A stretch of DNA of 64,000 nucleotides from Sphagnum compactum (lineage: Eukaryota > Bryophyta > Sphagnopsida > Sphagnales): NCBI GenBank assembly GCA_965153455.1, contig OZ234498.1, positions 18,166,001-18,230,000 on the forward strand, in the 5' to 3' direction. Below, in pieces: positions 1-13,302 of this stretch. The notes beneath the pieces were generated by a model. That model was given only the letters and a program-made list of their open reading frames with translations, was not told the origin of the DNA and ran no database searches. The position numbers were made by a program, and so were the translations under genes. How positions within the stretch are numbered: the stretch's first letter is position 1; each line of letters opens with the position of its first letter.

Positions 1-614
1 CAAAAATATTTCAATATGCAGATGGATGAGAAGGAATCAATGCAGGGTATGAAAAAATATTGATGTCCAGGTATATCAGAAAAAGAAGGAGATTGCAACA
101 AACACCAGTGTGTACAAGAAGGAACACAAGACAACTTCAGGTGTCTGCTGCCACCAACAGAGTCTGTATCCATGTACATGAAATTCAATAATTTAGGAAT
201 ATTCAGCATGAAAAAGCTCATCTACAATCAGCCTAATCAAAGTGCCCTGAATAGAGTCGAAAAGAAAAAGAAAAAGTGAGATTTTCGAGCATGATACTGC
301 AACAGATACTTGCAAAGGATTTTAAAACATAAAGAGACGCTTCACTAACCTACTAGAGACTGAAAGCACAACCTGACTTAAGAAAAGAAACTGGGTGCCT
401 ATCTGGAACCCTAATCCTTGGGGTAGAGGGGGTGGAGACAAAAGCTGCAAACAAATGAAGGCATCGATCAACTGCAAGCTCTGAAACAGAACCCCCTTAG
501 GATGTCTGCTTCTGCATTCCCATCAATATGTCCTTGAATCGAGATATACAGAAATCAGTCTCATTTGCAGCCCCAACGCATCAAAGTATGGACAAAGAGT
601 TTGAAGAACTGATA

Positions 615-1181
615 CTACACCTCAGCAGCCGCTTTTGACTCCGAGAACTCTCCGTCATCATCGCTTTCATCCTCGCCTCCCGCATTGAAGCCCGAGAAGT
701 CCATACCCCCCATTCCTGACATGCTATCCAAGCCAGCCATATCTCCTCCTAATCCTCCCATGGATCCCATTCCGCCCATTCCTCCCATATCGAAGTTGCC
801 CATGGGCCTGGCAGCAGCAGCAGCCGCAGCAGCATCCTCCTCCTCGTCCTCATCGACCCATTTATCCCAGTCCGCCTTCACATAAGGAGGAGCTTTCCCC
901 TCCGCCTTGAGCAGCCGCTTCCACCACCCCTTCTCCGCCTTCTCCAGCTCACAAACCGTATGCCGCAGCCCCGTTGCGATCTTGCTCGCATCCACGTTCA
1001 ACTTCCCGAAGAGCTCCAAGTCGGCGATATACTCCTGGTTGCCGGAGCCTTCCGTAGCCGAGAATGTGAACCTGCCATCGGGCTCCAGCTTCACTTGCGG
1101 ATTCTTGGCGTCCGGCAGAGACACGGTGATAAACACCTTGTCCGACCGCTGAGCCCACAGAATTTCTGGATGGCGACTCAT
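615..1181 (-). CDS. p23-type HSP90 co-chaperone (CS domain), intronless
   Basis: A 188-residue protein in one uninterrupted frame. The first ~110 residues form a CS/p23 domain: it opens MSRHPEILWAQRSDKVFITV, has strand-rich segments typical of p23/Sba1, and ends with the family's WWKRLLK and KADWDKWVDEDEEE motifs. An alanine run follows, then a GGM-rich tail typical of plant p23 proteins and an acidic end. Known role: p23 binds the ATP-bound closed state of HSP90 in the cytosol and nucleus and slows client release. I chose the ATG at 1181 because the frame upstream of it only adds 14 non-conserved residues from a non-ATG codon. Plant p23 genes that I know of carry introns, so the single exon may mark a retrocopy, though the frame is intact. 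A TATA-like box lies ~140 bp upstream. CpG content is much higher than in the flanks, as for a live gene. Confidence 0.93.
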   Translation of the reverse strand: MSRHPEILWAQRSDKVFITVSLPDAKNPQVKLEPDGRFTFSATEGSGNQEYIADLELFGKLNVDASKIATGLRHTVCELEKAEKGWWKRLLKAEGKAPPYVKADWDKWVDEDEEEDAAAAAAAARPMGNFDMGGMGGMGSMGGLGGDMAGLDSMSGMGGMDFSGFNAGGEDESDDDGEFSESKAAAEV

Positions 1182-1320
1182 TTCTTCTCTACCCGCGTCT
1201 CGCTCCTCCACAAATCCGAGCAAAGTTCTTTAGAGAGAGACTGGAGCTTGAATTTCAAGCTCCTCAGCAAAACCTCCAAGTCTCGAACAAGAAGACACAA
1301 CCTCAAATTCTATGACGATG

Positions 1321-1333
1321 CTCTTTATAATGC
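1321..1333 (-). promoter_or_regulatory. TATA-like box upstream of p23
   Basis: Read on the minus strand, GCATTATAAAGAG lies about 140 bp upstream of the p23 ATG, a normal TATA distance given a 5' leader of ~110 nt. Position and sequence only; no other core element was identified. Confidence 0.4.
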
Positions 1334-1695
1334 AGGAGGGAGGGCTTAGGTGCGTGAGCATACACAACAAAACTCGAGATTTTGCCGACAACCAAACCCT
1401 CGACTCTTCCCGTCACACAACGACAAGAGGAGTGGAGACTGAAAAGGGAACCCTAGAATTCCTCAAGCAGATAACGGCAAGAGGGGTTCTGGTTCTTATT
1501 TTGTCTGAAGAGATGGCCAAGATCTCCCAATGGCATACAGCCACGTGACGATTTGGGGACTTTTCTCTTCACCGGGTGTGAAGGGGGCACGGCTATTTGG
1601 GTACCCTGTCCGTAATGGTAAAACACTAATTTAACCTAATTGTTCCCCTTGGAATGACCTCACACTGTGTAATGTTCCCTACCAATTCCTCTCAC
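1334..1695. other. Intergenic, no gene seen
   Basis: Upstream flank of p23. Short open frames here show no family resemblance and no codon structure. Confidence 0.5.
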
Positions 1696-2074
1696 AGCAT
1701 CTCCAGGGGTGCTCGGTATGTGATCCTAGACAGTAAAATAGATGAAGAAAATCCAACATATGCTGGTTTGGCTCAGGAAAATGGTTTTTGGCTCCGCATA
1801 ATTGTGCATGTTGCCATGGTTGGTAAAAGGCGCAGCAGCTCTCTGCACCTGCAGAAAAGAGTGTAATAAATATGAACTAACTGCTGCCCAGTGTTTCTGA
1901 TTGGTCGATCATAATGATTTGGCCCAGGTGGTTTGCTATTAGTAATCCCCCACCAATTTGCTGTCCCAGTTTCAGATTTAGGGGTGGGGTTGGGTTGCAA
2001 AAGAGTACATAACTAAAGTTGGATGTGAAAAATATTTTTGCAGGGTCAAATACTGAGAACCGCTGGAGATGCTC
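1696..2074. mobile_element. MITE copy A (TIR contains GCATCTCCAG)
   Basis: A ~379-bp non-coding element. It begins AGCATCTCCAG and ends CTGGAGATGCTC, an inverted terminal pair. The body aligns, in reverse complement, along nearly its whole length with 42519-42890; shared blocks include GCTGGTTTGGCTCAGGAAAA, CACCTGCAGAAAAGAGT, GGTTTGCTATTAGTA and GGATGTGAAAAATATTTTTG. Two dispersed inverted copies with terminal inverted repeats and no coding capacity define a MITE family. The superfamily (PIF/Harbinger-like or other) cannot be fixed because the target-site duplication is unclear. A 70-codon frame inside it is chance. Confidence 0.8.
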
Positions 2075-5000
2075 TCAGCCTCCCTATCTGGGAGGTTTAA
2101 GAAGGGCTAGGTATTTACCAATGTTGGAAGGTTTTAGGGTTTTACCCTAGCGAGGTTTCGAGTCCACATTATAGTTAAAGTTCCAGGGTATCCAAATCAG
2201 GGGTTGCGAGTTTTGTTGGAACCTGACGATTTAAGTAGCCTCTTTTTCAAAATTGAATTAGATCTTGAACTGGTGGTGCTATCATGTTTTGAATAGGTTT
2301 AGGTTTTCTACATGGATAAGGATAAAGGCTTTTTTAAATATATAAACTTGGCCCTACATTTGAGGCAAGTTATTGAGTTTGATTGGTTGTCTATAATTAA
2401 TATTATGTAATCTTTATTTTAAATGGTGCGAATTTTAGTTGAACAAATTAATGTTACACAAAAAAAAACAAAAATTGTTATGCTATCATTACCCCATGTG
2501 GTGGTCCATTAAATTTTTTGTTGATACTTGGTACGTAATTTTTGTTGTATAAATTGAGAGGTCAATATTCCGATTTCCCATCAAGGGGTGTTACATAATA
2601 TCAATAGTGAAATTAGTTTTCCATATGGTTTTTAATCATGTAATGGGCAAAAAGATGGAAAGTTACGTGTCATTATAAAGCTTAAACTAAAGGATAGGTG
2701 GTGTTTTGTGTTGATGGTCTCTTCAAGGAAGAGAACCTTCAATATTTGTGTTAAATATGCTTTGCAAACTCCAAAGGTGTTATAAAAGTTTATGGTCTTT
2801 CTAAGATTGAACATTATAATTTAAAATGTTGACTATTTTTTTCTCAATTTTTATTTATTTTTTCATGAAATGATGTTGTGAATTGGGTTGAAATCCTTTT
2901 GTTTGCTTACTAGTAGATTTCTTGCTTTTGGTTTTTTAATTTGCCTTACAATAATGGTTAATTAAACTAGGGTTTGATCATTTTTTATTTTGAAGATAAA
3001 TTCAACATGGATAACATTTGCTGAAATGAAAAGTTCTTATTCATCAAACTTGTATAGGACACAAGGATGCAAAAATCACGCAAGTGAATCAATTTTGGGC
3101 ACCATGGTGGTTGTTGCGCACTACCATATCAACATTTACACCTATCATTATCCACACATCACACAAAATAACATAAAAACATCTTAACTAGTGCATCGTA
3201 TTTAAACTTCAAATATGATTATTTTATAATAAGCAAGAATTCAAGCAAAACATAGAATGAAAATCATTACACACAAAACTATGGGCAATTTTTTTTTTTT
3301 TTGCATAACACATAAAATTTGCAAAGCAAAAGAAATCATATGTTTTGAAATCCCAAATCACCAAAAATGATTTGAAAACTCACAACTTGAAATTACATCC
3401 CAAACATTAAATAACTTGAACCTTGTTCACAAATGAAAATAATTACAAATTAAAACACAATTGACTACGTTAACCCAATTTATCATTAACTTAATTATAA
3501 GTTAACTAACTAGTTGGTAATGTCCTCGGAACAAAAATAGACACACAATGAAAAGTGAGATTTGCAACATTTCAAACAAAACAACAATTGTGGGTGCCTT
3601 GTCATTGAACATCAAAAGTGTGTATTTTTTTCTACTCAAGTAAGGTGTGGCTAAGAACAATCACATTCAAAAGTCACAAATGAATGAGGTGTATAATTTG
3701 TCATCAAATAACTTTTGAAAGTTCTTAAAACATTTTATGTAGACACATAAAAAAAGGATTGTACGATACACATCAACTCATGAAATAACATCAAAAAAAA
3801 AATGTTAAATAAGCTCATGGACCTAATTTGAAACACAACATGGTAGAATTCAAAGTTATTGCAAAAACGGTTGAATTTGGCAACAAAAGGAACAAGATAA
3901 GAAACCCTATGAACATCATTGAACTTTTTGGTTAAAGGAAGCTTCACAAAAATATTGATCTTGCAAATTAATAGTTTTTTTTATCAATGTATGTATTTGC
4001 ATTCATTTGTTTATGTGTGGTAGTTCTTGAGTTTGATGTTTAGTGTTGGAACATGACTCTAAGGTAAACTTCCTTTAATGTAAAAATTTGGTGAAACAAC
4101 ATATACAATTAACAATGCTAAAAAAAACTATGAAACCGTTTGTTTTACCAATCTTTACATATTATACCATGCAATAAATATCACATTTAGCCTCTAGATG
4201 TATAGGGCTAGGTTCAATACTTTTGCAATGATGTTAACTCAAAATTAATGATTCTTGCATGCTATAACATATTACAATTTAAGGTTGATTGAACTCCTAA
4301 TACTTTAGGAGTGGCACTTATAGAGATTATTCAACCTTTACTTGCATTAAAATTTCAATTAAGTGACAAGAGTATCATGTATATGAAAGACAAAGAGAGT
4401 AATTTAATCACTCTTGAAGGCCCTTTGTTTGCTATGAAAAGTTGTAAGATTTTGAAGTTAGATTTGTTATTTGTAAATACTTGCTTTGGTCACATGATGT
4501 ACAATGTGTGTTACTAAATGAAGGAAATGTCCATCAAAATTGCATAGGTTGCATTGCAAAAGATGATCACATGGACTAAAAAGGTCGGGAAAGGCTCCCA
4601 AGAATAGCATAAGGCATGTGTAAAAGCAAGTTTCCCAACCAAGATCAAACTCCACTCAAGCCACATTTTGCTTTTAGGGTTGTATTTTTTCAAAAAAAAT
4701 TGGAACATGCATGTGACGTCAATATTTGTTTTTGTCATTAGAGTCTTTGGTTATATGCCAAGGTATCTAACAAGCTCCAATGAGCAACTATGAATGAAAT
4801 AATTGAGACCTTCAATTTTGTTTTGAAACATTGCATTTTGAACCAAATTAAAAGATGTTGGTTTTTGCTAGATGTTTTGGTTATAATGATGTCCATTTTT
4901 GTGATGTGAAGTTGCATGAAGATGATTAGCAAAAGTTATTTTAATACCACATTTGTTGTGTGGAGATTTTGGTTCAAAGCTGGAAAGTATGTATGATCCT

Positions 5001-6132
5001 ATGGTGAGTAAAACAATGAACATTTGAACTTTTCATTTTTTGATGTCTAGAACATTTTTCTCTCAATTCAAAGCACACAACATGTTATACATGTTTTGGG
5101 CATGTTAAGGGTGGGGGGGGGTGGGGTAAGTCTGTGTAATGTGTTACATGGCATATTATGAGACCATTGATTCCCCCAGAGTGAATCAGCAGTGCACCAT
5201 ACATTGGATGCGTCTAATCCATCAACAATTGATGATGAAAACCTGGCAAGCATCAATAAAACAAAGCACTCAAAAAACATAGGAGAAGGTCTTGTTATTG
5301 AGGCCTTTTTGATTTGAGATCTCCTCGAGGTCAGTAGATGGGGGGAGAGGTCGAAAATTTGAAAAGCTGCTCCATAGTCGAACCTTCCCCTATGTAAAGC
5401 AACAATACTTTTTTCTTGTTTTTTGAAATGACTAATCATAAAACCGAATCTTGTTAAAAATTCAAAAGGCTCAAATTTTGGAAGATCCAGTAAAATGAAA
5501 GTAAATCTTAAGGTAAGTCAAATAACACAGATCTAAGGAACAACCAACCTACAAATACAAAAAGGAAAAAAAAGTGCCAGAACTTTTAGAGGGAGAGAAA
5601 GGGAAACACATTGCCAGCTTTAACACATGTTTGTTTGTTGAATAATTAATTAAATTTTGAAATTTTGAAATTTTGACAAATAGAATATTCTTGAAGATTC
5701 AATAGTTTCTTTCACAAATTTTTTTTTTGTTATTTGAATAAACAATTCTGAAAGTTTCAACATTTCTGAAAATAATATAATTAGTGTCAAAGCTGCCTAG
5801 CTAGTAGGGTACCTATTATGTTTGTTTTGTTAGGGCTCAATTAGGGTTCTTCCCAATTAAGGCCCTGTTTCTCTCACTCTTGGGTTTTTGAGGATCGACT
5901 TGTGTGCTTTTCCATCATCTCCTGTCTCTCTCGATTGCAGTACGCATGCACCGACCTTTGCAACTGACAAACTCTGAAGCAAATCATGAAAGGCGAGAAC
6001 TCGGAGAAACACTGGAGTTTTGTACCACATGGAAGTTGTAGTATGCGCAATTGTATATAGGAACCAGCAAGCCAAGCCTTTGCTTGCTACTCAGGCAGAG
6101 TAGAAGGGGAAGCGAAGGGGGTTCACCAAGGA
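2075..6132. other. AT-rich intergenic DNA
   Basis: About 4 kb with no supported gene. Contains poly-A/T runs and a G-run near 5106-5117. The last ~300 bp (5830-6132) are richer in C/T and carry AGGGTT motifs, and may be the promoter/leader sequence that came with the SF3B1-like copy. Confidence 0.5.
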
Positions 6133-9100
6133 ATGGAGACTTTGGACGCTGACATCGTTCGTGTGCAGGAGGAGCGTCTTCAGCAGGAAGCCGAACTTGC
6201 GGCTCTGTCTTCCCTTACCTTTGATCGGGAGCTTTACGGGATTGGCAACAGGTTCGAGGGCTACGAGCGGTCGATTCCTGTGAACGAAGATGAGGAGGAA
6301 CAGCAGCAAGATCCCACGGAAAGGGAATTTGCGAGAAAGCTCGCTTCCTATACCGCTCCTAAAAGTTTGCTCGCGGATTTGCCCCGCGGAGAAGTTACGG
6401 ATGAGCAGCTAGGGTTTAAGAAGCCGCAACGGATTATCGACCGGGAAGATGACTACAGGAAGCAGCGTCTTAACCGCACCATCTCCCCTGATAGAAATGA
6501 TGCCTTTGCCATGGGTGACAAGACCCCCGATGCCTCTGTGCGCACCTTCCCAGTTATTATGCGGGAGTAGGCTCTGAAGCGGGACAAGGAGGAGACCCTG
6601 CGCTTGATTGCCATGAAGAAGGAGGAGGAAGCTGAAAGGAGGGCTAAAGAGGAATCCACAGTGCCTACCAAAGTTCAGCTTCCGGGTGCATCTGTAGCAG
6701 CAGCTGTTGCTGCTACCCAGAGTGCGGGGTCGAAGAGGCGCAACAGGTGGGATCAGAACGTTGAGCAGGAAGACGCAAAGAAGGCAAAGGCAGGATCTGA
6801 GTGGGATAATCCTGATGCCACCCCAGGACCCAGTCGGTGGGATGCCACTCCCACACCCGGAGATGCCTCTATGGATGCCACTCCTGTCTCTGCCAGTCGA
6901 AGAAATCGGTGGGATGAAACTCCTACCCTTGGACGGGCCTCTGATGCTGATGCCACCCCTGCTGGAGGGGGAGCCACTCCTGGTGCCACCCCTGCAGGCA
7001 TGACCTGGGATGCCACTCCCAAGCTTGCAGGTCTTGCCACTCCTACGCCAAAGAAGCAGAGGTCACGGTGGGATGAAACCCCTGCCACCATGGGCAGTGC
7101 CACCCCTATGCAAGGCGCTGCCACACCATCTGTGTTCACTCCTGGGATTACCCCCATGGGAGGCATTGAGCTTGCTACTCCTACCCCTGGCCATATTGCA
7201 CTGCGGGCACCCATGACTCCAGAGCAGTACAACATGCTGCGGTGGGAGAAGGACATTGAGGACAGGAACAGGCCTCTGTCTGATGAGGAATTAGAGAGCA
7301 TGTTTCCCATGGAAGGCTACAAAATTCTGGATCTGCCTGCCTCTTATGTTCCAATCAGAACACCTGCTCGCAAGCTTCTGGCAACCCCCACACCACTGGG
7401 TGGCACTCCATTGTACACAATCCCTGAGGAGGATCGCAATCAGCAATATGATGTCCCAAAAGAAGCAGCTGGGGGCCTGCCAACGATGAAGCCAGAGGAT
7501 TATCAATACTTTGGTGCTCTGTTGACTGAGAAGGAAGAGGAGGAGATGACAGCTAAAGAGAGCAAGGAGAGCAAGATCATGAAGCTGCTGCTCAAGGTGA
7601 AGAATGGCACACCTCCACAGCGGAAAACTGCACTCCGGCAGCTGACGGACAAGGCCAGAGAACTTGGTGCAGGGCCATTGTTCAATCAGATTCTTCCATT
7701 GCTCATGTCCCCGACACTGGAAGATCAAGAGCGGCATCTGCTGGTAAAGGTAATTGACAGAGTGCTGTACAAATTGGATGAATTGGTGAGGCCCTTTGTA
7801 CACAAAATTCTTGTGGTGATTGAACCTCTGTTGATTGATGAAGATTACTATGCCCGTGTTGAAGGTCATGAGATTATCTCCAATTTGAGTAAGGCTGCGG
7901 GATTGACAACCATGATTGCTGCAATGAGGCCTGATATTGACAATGTTGATGAGTACGTGAGGAACACCACTGGCAGGGCTTTCAGTGTGGTGGCCTCGGC
8001 GTTGGGCATTCCTGCACTCTTGCCGTTTTTGAAGGCTGTCTGTCAAAGCAAGAAGTCATGGCAAGCAAGGCATACAGGTATCAAAATTGTGCAGCAGATT
8101 GCCATTTTGATGGGGTGTGCTGTGCTTCCTCACTTGAAATCCCTGGTAGAAATCAACATGGTCTCAATGATGAGAACCAGAAGGTGAGAACCATCACAGC
8201 ACTGTCACTGGCAGCCCTGGCTGAGGCTGCAGCCCCCTATGGTTTTGAGAGTTTTGACTCTGTGTTGAAGCCTCTCTGGAAGGGTATTAGATCACACAGA
8301 GGCAAAGTGTTGGCTGCCTTCTTGAAAGCTATTGGGTTCATCATTCCTCTCATGGATGCTATGTATGCAAGCTACTACACCAAGGAGGTAATGGTTATCC
8401 TGATCAGGGAGTTCCAGTCCCCTGATGAGGAGATGAAGAAGATAGTGCTTAAGGTGGTCAAGCAATGTGCGGGCACAGAGGGAGTGGAGGCAAGCCATGT
8501 CAGGCAGGAAATTCTTCCTGAATTCTTTCGTAACTTCTGGGTCCAGAGGATGGCCCTGGATCGCAGGAATTACCGGCAGCTGGTGGACGCAACAGTTGAA
8601 GTTGCAAACAAAGTGGGTGTGGCAGACATTGTTGGCCGAGTGGTGGAGGACTTGAAAGATGAAAGTCAACCCTACTGGTGGATGGTGATGGAGACCATTG
8701 AGAAAGTGGTAGCCACCTTGGGAGCTTCTGATATTGATGCCTGCCTGGAGGAGCTTCTCATTGATGGCATTCTATATGCCTCTCAAGAGCAAACAAGTGA
8801 TGATGCAAATGTGATGCTCAATGGTTTTGGCACAGTGGTGAATGCATTAGGGCAGAGAGTCAAGCCTTATCTCCTTCAAATTTGTGGAACGATAAAGTGG
8901 CAGCTCAACAACATGAGTGCCAAGGTCCGGCAGCAAGCGCTGATCTCATATCCCACATTGCAGTGGTGATGAAACAGTGCCAGAGGAGCAGCTGATGGGG
9001 CATCTTGGGGTTGTCTTGTATGAATACCTGGGAGAGGAGTATCCAGAGGTTCTTGGCTCCATCCTGGGAGCCTTGAAGGCAATTGTGAATGTCATTGGTA

Positions 9101-9998
9101 TGACAAAGATGACACCCCCAATCAAGGATTTGCTTCCTCTCCTGACACCTATCCTCAAGAACAGGCATGAGAAGGTGCAGGAAAACTGCATTGATCTTGT
9201 GAGTCAAATAGCTGACAGGGGAGCAGAGTTTGTCCCAGCATGGGAGTGGATGAGGATCTGCTTTGAGCTGCTGGAGATGCTGAAAGCCCACAAGAAGGGA
9301 ATTCGGCGTGCAACAGTCAACACATTTGGCTACATTGCCAAAGCCATTGGGCCCCAGGATGTGTTGGCCACACTATTGAACAACCTGAAGGTCCAGGAAA
9401 GACAAAACCATGTGTGCACCACTGTGGCTATAGCCATTGTGGCTGAAACATGCTCCCCTTCACAGTGCTTCCAGCCCTGATGAATGAGTATCGTGTGCCA
9501 GAACTTAATGTGCAAAATGGAGTGCTGAAATCACTGTCCTTCTTGTTTGAGTACATTGGAGAGATGGGAAAGGATTACATCTATGCAGTCACCCCACTTC
9601 TAGAAGATGCATTAATGGACCATGACCTTGTCCACAGACAAACAGCTGCATCAGCAGTGAAACATATGGCGTTGGGTGTTGCAGGATTGGGGTGTGAAGA
9701 CGCTCTTATCCGCTTGCTCAACTTTGTTTGGCCCAACATTTTTGAGACATCTCCCCATGTAATCAATGCAGTCATGGAGGCAATTGAGGGCATGAGAGTG
9801 GCACTTGGACCTGCCATTCTGCTGAGCTACTGCTTGCAGGGTCTGTTCCATTCTGCAAGGAAAGTGTGAGAAATTTACTGGAGGATTTACAACTCGCTGT
9901 ACATTGGTGCACAAGATGGTTTAGTAGCAGCATACCCAGTGTTGGAAGATCATGTCCAGAACTGCTACAGTCAACCAGAGCTCATGATGTTTGTATGA
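6133..9998 (+). pseudogene. SF3B1-like splicing factor, intronless and broken
   Basis: Near full-length relative of SF3B1, the U2 snRNP HEAT-repeat scaffold that holds the branch-point helix. The N-terminus (METLDADIVRVQEER) is followed by the RWDxTP/TPG repeat region (residues ~190-370), then HEAT repeats through to the family's C-terminal ...SQPELMMFV end at 9998. It has no introns, yet the frame is broken at least six times: TAG at 6568-6570, a 4-nt loss near 8154, indels near 8940 and 8982, a 1-nt loss near 9460, and TGA at 9867-9869. Several arginines of the family appear as Trp (e.g. two in a row near 8676), as expected from CGG-to-TGG. Length matches the family (~1,290 codons). It is either a processed copy or an old duplicate of a naturally intron-poor gene; no poly-A tail was found. 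Not expected to give functional SF3B1. Confidence 0.93.
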
Positions 9999-12931
9999 TT
10001 TTCTCATCACATTTAGTTAATGTCATTTAAGTATTGCTGAGTGCTTTCTCAGCTTTAAAGACTGGATTAGTGAAATTGCAAAGATCACAACTAGGCAGTT
10101 TTATTGAGCCCCCCTTCCTGGCGACCCAAGTCCCAAGGAGATGTATAATACCTATCATGCTGATGTACAGACAGAAGCTTCTTGCACTCATAGATTTGCA
10201 CATACTCTTAAGCTCAGTATTGCATCAGAGCGACTGTCTGTCAATGTGCTTTACTAGTTAGGGCAATGCTTTTTGGTTTCATGATATTGCTTGAGATTGT
10301 CTGTGGATCTTTATGGCAAATAATTACACATATCCTCAACCAGCAACAGAAGAAGGGCCAGTTTCATGAAAGGAATGCTCCAATAGTCTTGATCAAAATT
10401 TCTTCTTGTGGCTCTGGATGTAAATTGCAAAATTTGGAGATCTGATGATCCAAGTTTGGGTATTCAGGTCTTTAGGTGGAGATGATGGGAGTTTGCCTAT
10501 ATCCTTTCTTGCAAAAAGCATTCTATAATGTTTTAGGTTTAGATGCAGGAGCAGAAGGCTTAGGCATCTCTTAACCTGTTGAAATTGTTCAAACATGTTG
10601 ATTTTGCAACAGTGTCTTCAAGAGTGTGCTTTGTATCCTGTGGTGTTTTTTCTAGCAGCAATTTTTATTTCCTTACCCATGGCCATATGAGAACCTCAAG
10701 TAGAAGGTGGCTGCTCCTTCTTCACTTGACCGACATACAGGGCATATTGATAGCAAGAGTGAAAGTCCGGTGAGTAGCAGCACTTGGATGTTACACCACA
10801 ATAGTGGTACATAGCTTTTGTCCTTCTTGAAGGAACTCCAGGAAAATAAAACAGACAAAAAAAACTCTTCATGTTGACAGGACTGCTGAGTGTATGCATG
10901 CTAACAGTGGTGTGGGCAGCAACAGTTTGGTTCTTGTAGCGCAAAAAAATATTCCTTGTTTCAAACACTTTAATTGCATCAAGAGAACAAGCTTAGTTTT
11001 TGTGTCACATTGATGACTGTCCAAAGGTAGAAGAAATTATACTGATGAGCTTGTCTCCAGTGCTGCAGATGATGCGAGGTAGGTCCACAGCAGGATCTGC
11101 CAATACTGATAAGCTTATCTCCAGTGCAGCAGATGATGATGTGAGGTAGGTCTACAGCATGATCTGTGTGCACATCTGAAACATCCAAAGAAAACTGCAA
11201 TGACATAAAGGAGTGTAGTAGCCATGATGTGCATAAGGAACTGAGTTTCCTCCCCAGGTTTCACAGGAATCAACTGTCCAATCCCACCACCTTCAGGCAT
11301 GTTGTTCACATGACTCAAAACAGTAGTAGATTTGCTCATGTTGTTGTGTAATTGTTTCTGAATCATTTCTTGTTCAAATCACAAACAGGACAATGATTGT
11401 AGTGCAGTGGACAAGTTTGTTACAATTTGAGCTCAGTTTGCTTACCTGGTGATGAAAGAAGTTGAGAAGCAGTTGGTGACACAAAAATGTTCACACTTGT
11501 GTGTGAACAGAAAGGAACAGCTGATCAGAACTTGTTGGAGGACCATGTTGCAAAAACTCATTTAGAGTTGCTCTTGATTTCATTATCCGATACACAACAA
11601 CAGAAGATCTCTCTATCATAATGTCATAGTGTCATGCATTTATTTGTGTTTGTTGGAGGCTGGTTCAGATGGGCTGCTGGCATTGGGGAGAGATCAAGAG
11701 CAAGGAGGTGGACATAGAGAGTGAGATTTGAGATTAAATCAATCTGAAATTCTCCTGTCTGTGGATATCTTCGCCCACATCATGTTTGCCTTGATTTACT
11801 TCCTTGCTAGCATTGGTGCATCATGGATCCTTGGGTAAACAATCCACTGCACAGAAGCACCTACTTTCCACAGAGAGAGGACACATGCATATGCAAACAC
11901 AAAAGCCCTAATTGCAGAAGGCAAGGTGGAGGAGGCAGGGGGTGGGATGCCTATGGACAAGTTGGAAATCATTTTGCAAGATAGGTCAGTTCTCCAAAAC
12001 CCATTGTGTGCAAGTACATAATTCTTCAATCAACTGATGCAAAAATGCACTACTGTAGCTGATGAGGGCTCAGATACCCAAAAAATTGCCAAAACAGATG
12101 CTATCATAGTTGTTATCCCACAGAAGCATCTGGGTCAAATGGATATGCTTGTAGTCCTCACCACATGGTCAACTGGTTTCACCATCTGCTCTACAACAAC
12201 TGTGTGTGTGGCTGGCACTTCTTTCAGTTATAGAAGCACATCCATGGAGAGAAATATTTGACATCATAGCCCTAGTCTTGATATGTAAGACATTCAAGAA
12301 CAGACAACAAAGCTTTGTTTATTTCCTCTTTTACTGTACCAGTGCATCAGATAGACCTGCTCAAATGGTGGCATTTCATATCAGGAATTTATGAACTTGG
12401 CAGGTACTTCACCACACTTAGCTAGCAACACATTGCATTATACAGAAGGTCACAGTGACCCATTCTCCAAAATGTGGACAGGTGGTTGAGCAGTTGAATG
12501 AGACAAGTGCTTGATCATGTTCAAAGTATGTGAAGCATTAACCTGGATGCTTCACATCATGTAAACACTGAACAGCAATATCAACTAGCTTGCATTATTA
12601 TCATGGGTTGTAAATGTCATGTGAAAATCACCACAAAATTTCTTTGGTATCACCCCTCAGCTAAGGAGTAAACCTGGAAACCTCAACTTCGAAGTTTAGA
12701 AAGGCAGGTACTGATCTCAATTGTATTACCCAGAACAGGGCATCATCATAGAATCATAACAAAGATTCAGAGGAGTGAGGAGAACATAGAATTATTATAT
12801 TCTCTAGAGCTAAGTAGCTGTAAAACAGAAGTAGAATGCTGTTGCTTTACAGAAGAATTAAGATTATTATACATACATGAAATCTAAAATTACAAACAGA
12901 ATAAATAGGAGCAGTTTCCAAAGTGTGAAGC
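9999..12931. other. Intergenic, no gene seen
   Basis: About 2.9 kb between the SF3B1 copy and the kinase 3' end. The only structure I see is the 64-bp tandem duplication at 11040-11166. Open frames are short and without family likeness. Confidence 0.5.
11040..11166. repeat. Tandem duplication, 64-bp unit x2
   Basis: Two adjacent units (11040-11103 and 11104-11166) share the order TACTGATRAGCTTRTCTCCAG, then CAGATGAT, then GAGGTAGGTC and ACAGCA. They differ by a few substitutions and a 3-nt indel in a GAT run. Confidence 0.8.
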
Positions 12932-12934
12932 TTA

Positions 12935-13156
12935 CATGCCTGGCCTCATGCAGCTGGAGGGATTGGCTCTCTCACCTGCATTGTCTTTCCCTGCCTGACT
13001 GTGTTGTCCAGTGGTGTTGTTGCTGCTGCTCATTGCAGATTTGCCCTTACCTGCTCTTGCAACAGGCTGGCTATTACTTACTATCTGCGGACCTCGATTG
13101 AGTTCAATGCGAAGGGAACCTTGCCTGCAGATCACAGTAATAAACAGAGAACACAA
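12935..13156 (-). other. Open stretch, possible alternative last exon of the kinase
   Basis: Downstream of the kinase stop there is an open minus-strand frame after a TCTGCAG acceptor-like site. It encodes a polar, low-complexity peptide (…RIELNRGPQIVSNSQPV…). It could be an alternative 3' exon or 3' UTR. No donor upstream of the stop that would join it in frame was obvious, so it is only noted. Confidence 0.2.
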
Positions 13157-13302
13157 TTATAAAAGCACAAGTTAATCCAGAGTGGAGTTTCAGCAGCCAG
13201 GCTGTACCATTACTAGCAATGCAGACTCCCAGACAATCTGGTTTACTGGTGAGTACCTAAAACCTCAAACCCAAACCTCTTTCTTGACACCGTTTGACTG
13301 AC

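Noticed and set aside
1654-1866. 70-codon open frame
   Set aside because: Falls in MITE copy A; not conserved in copy B.
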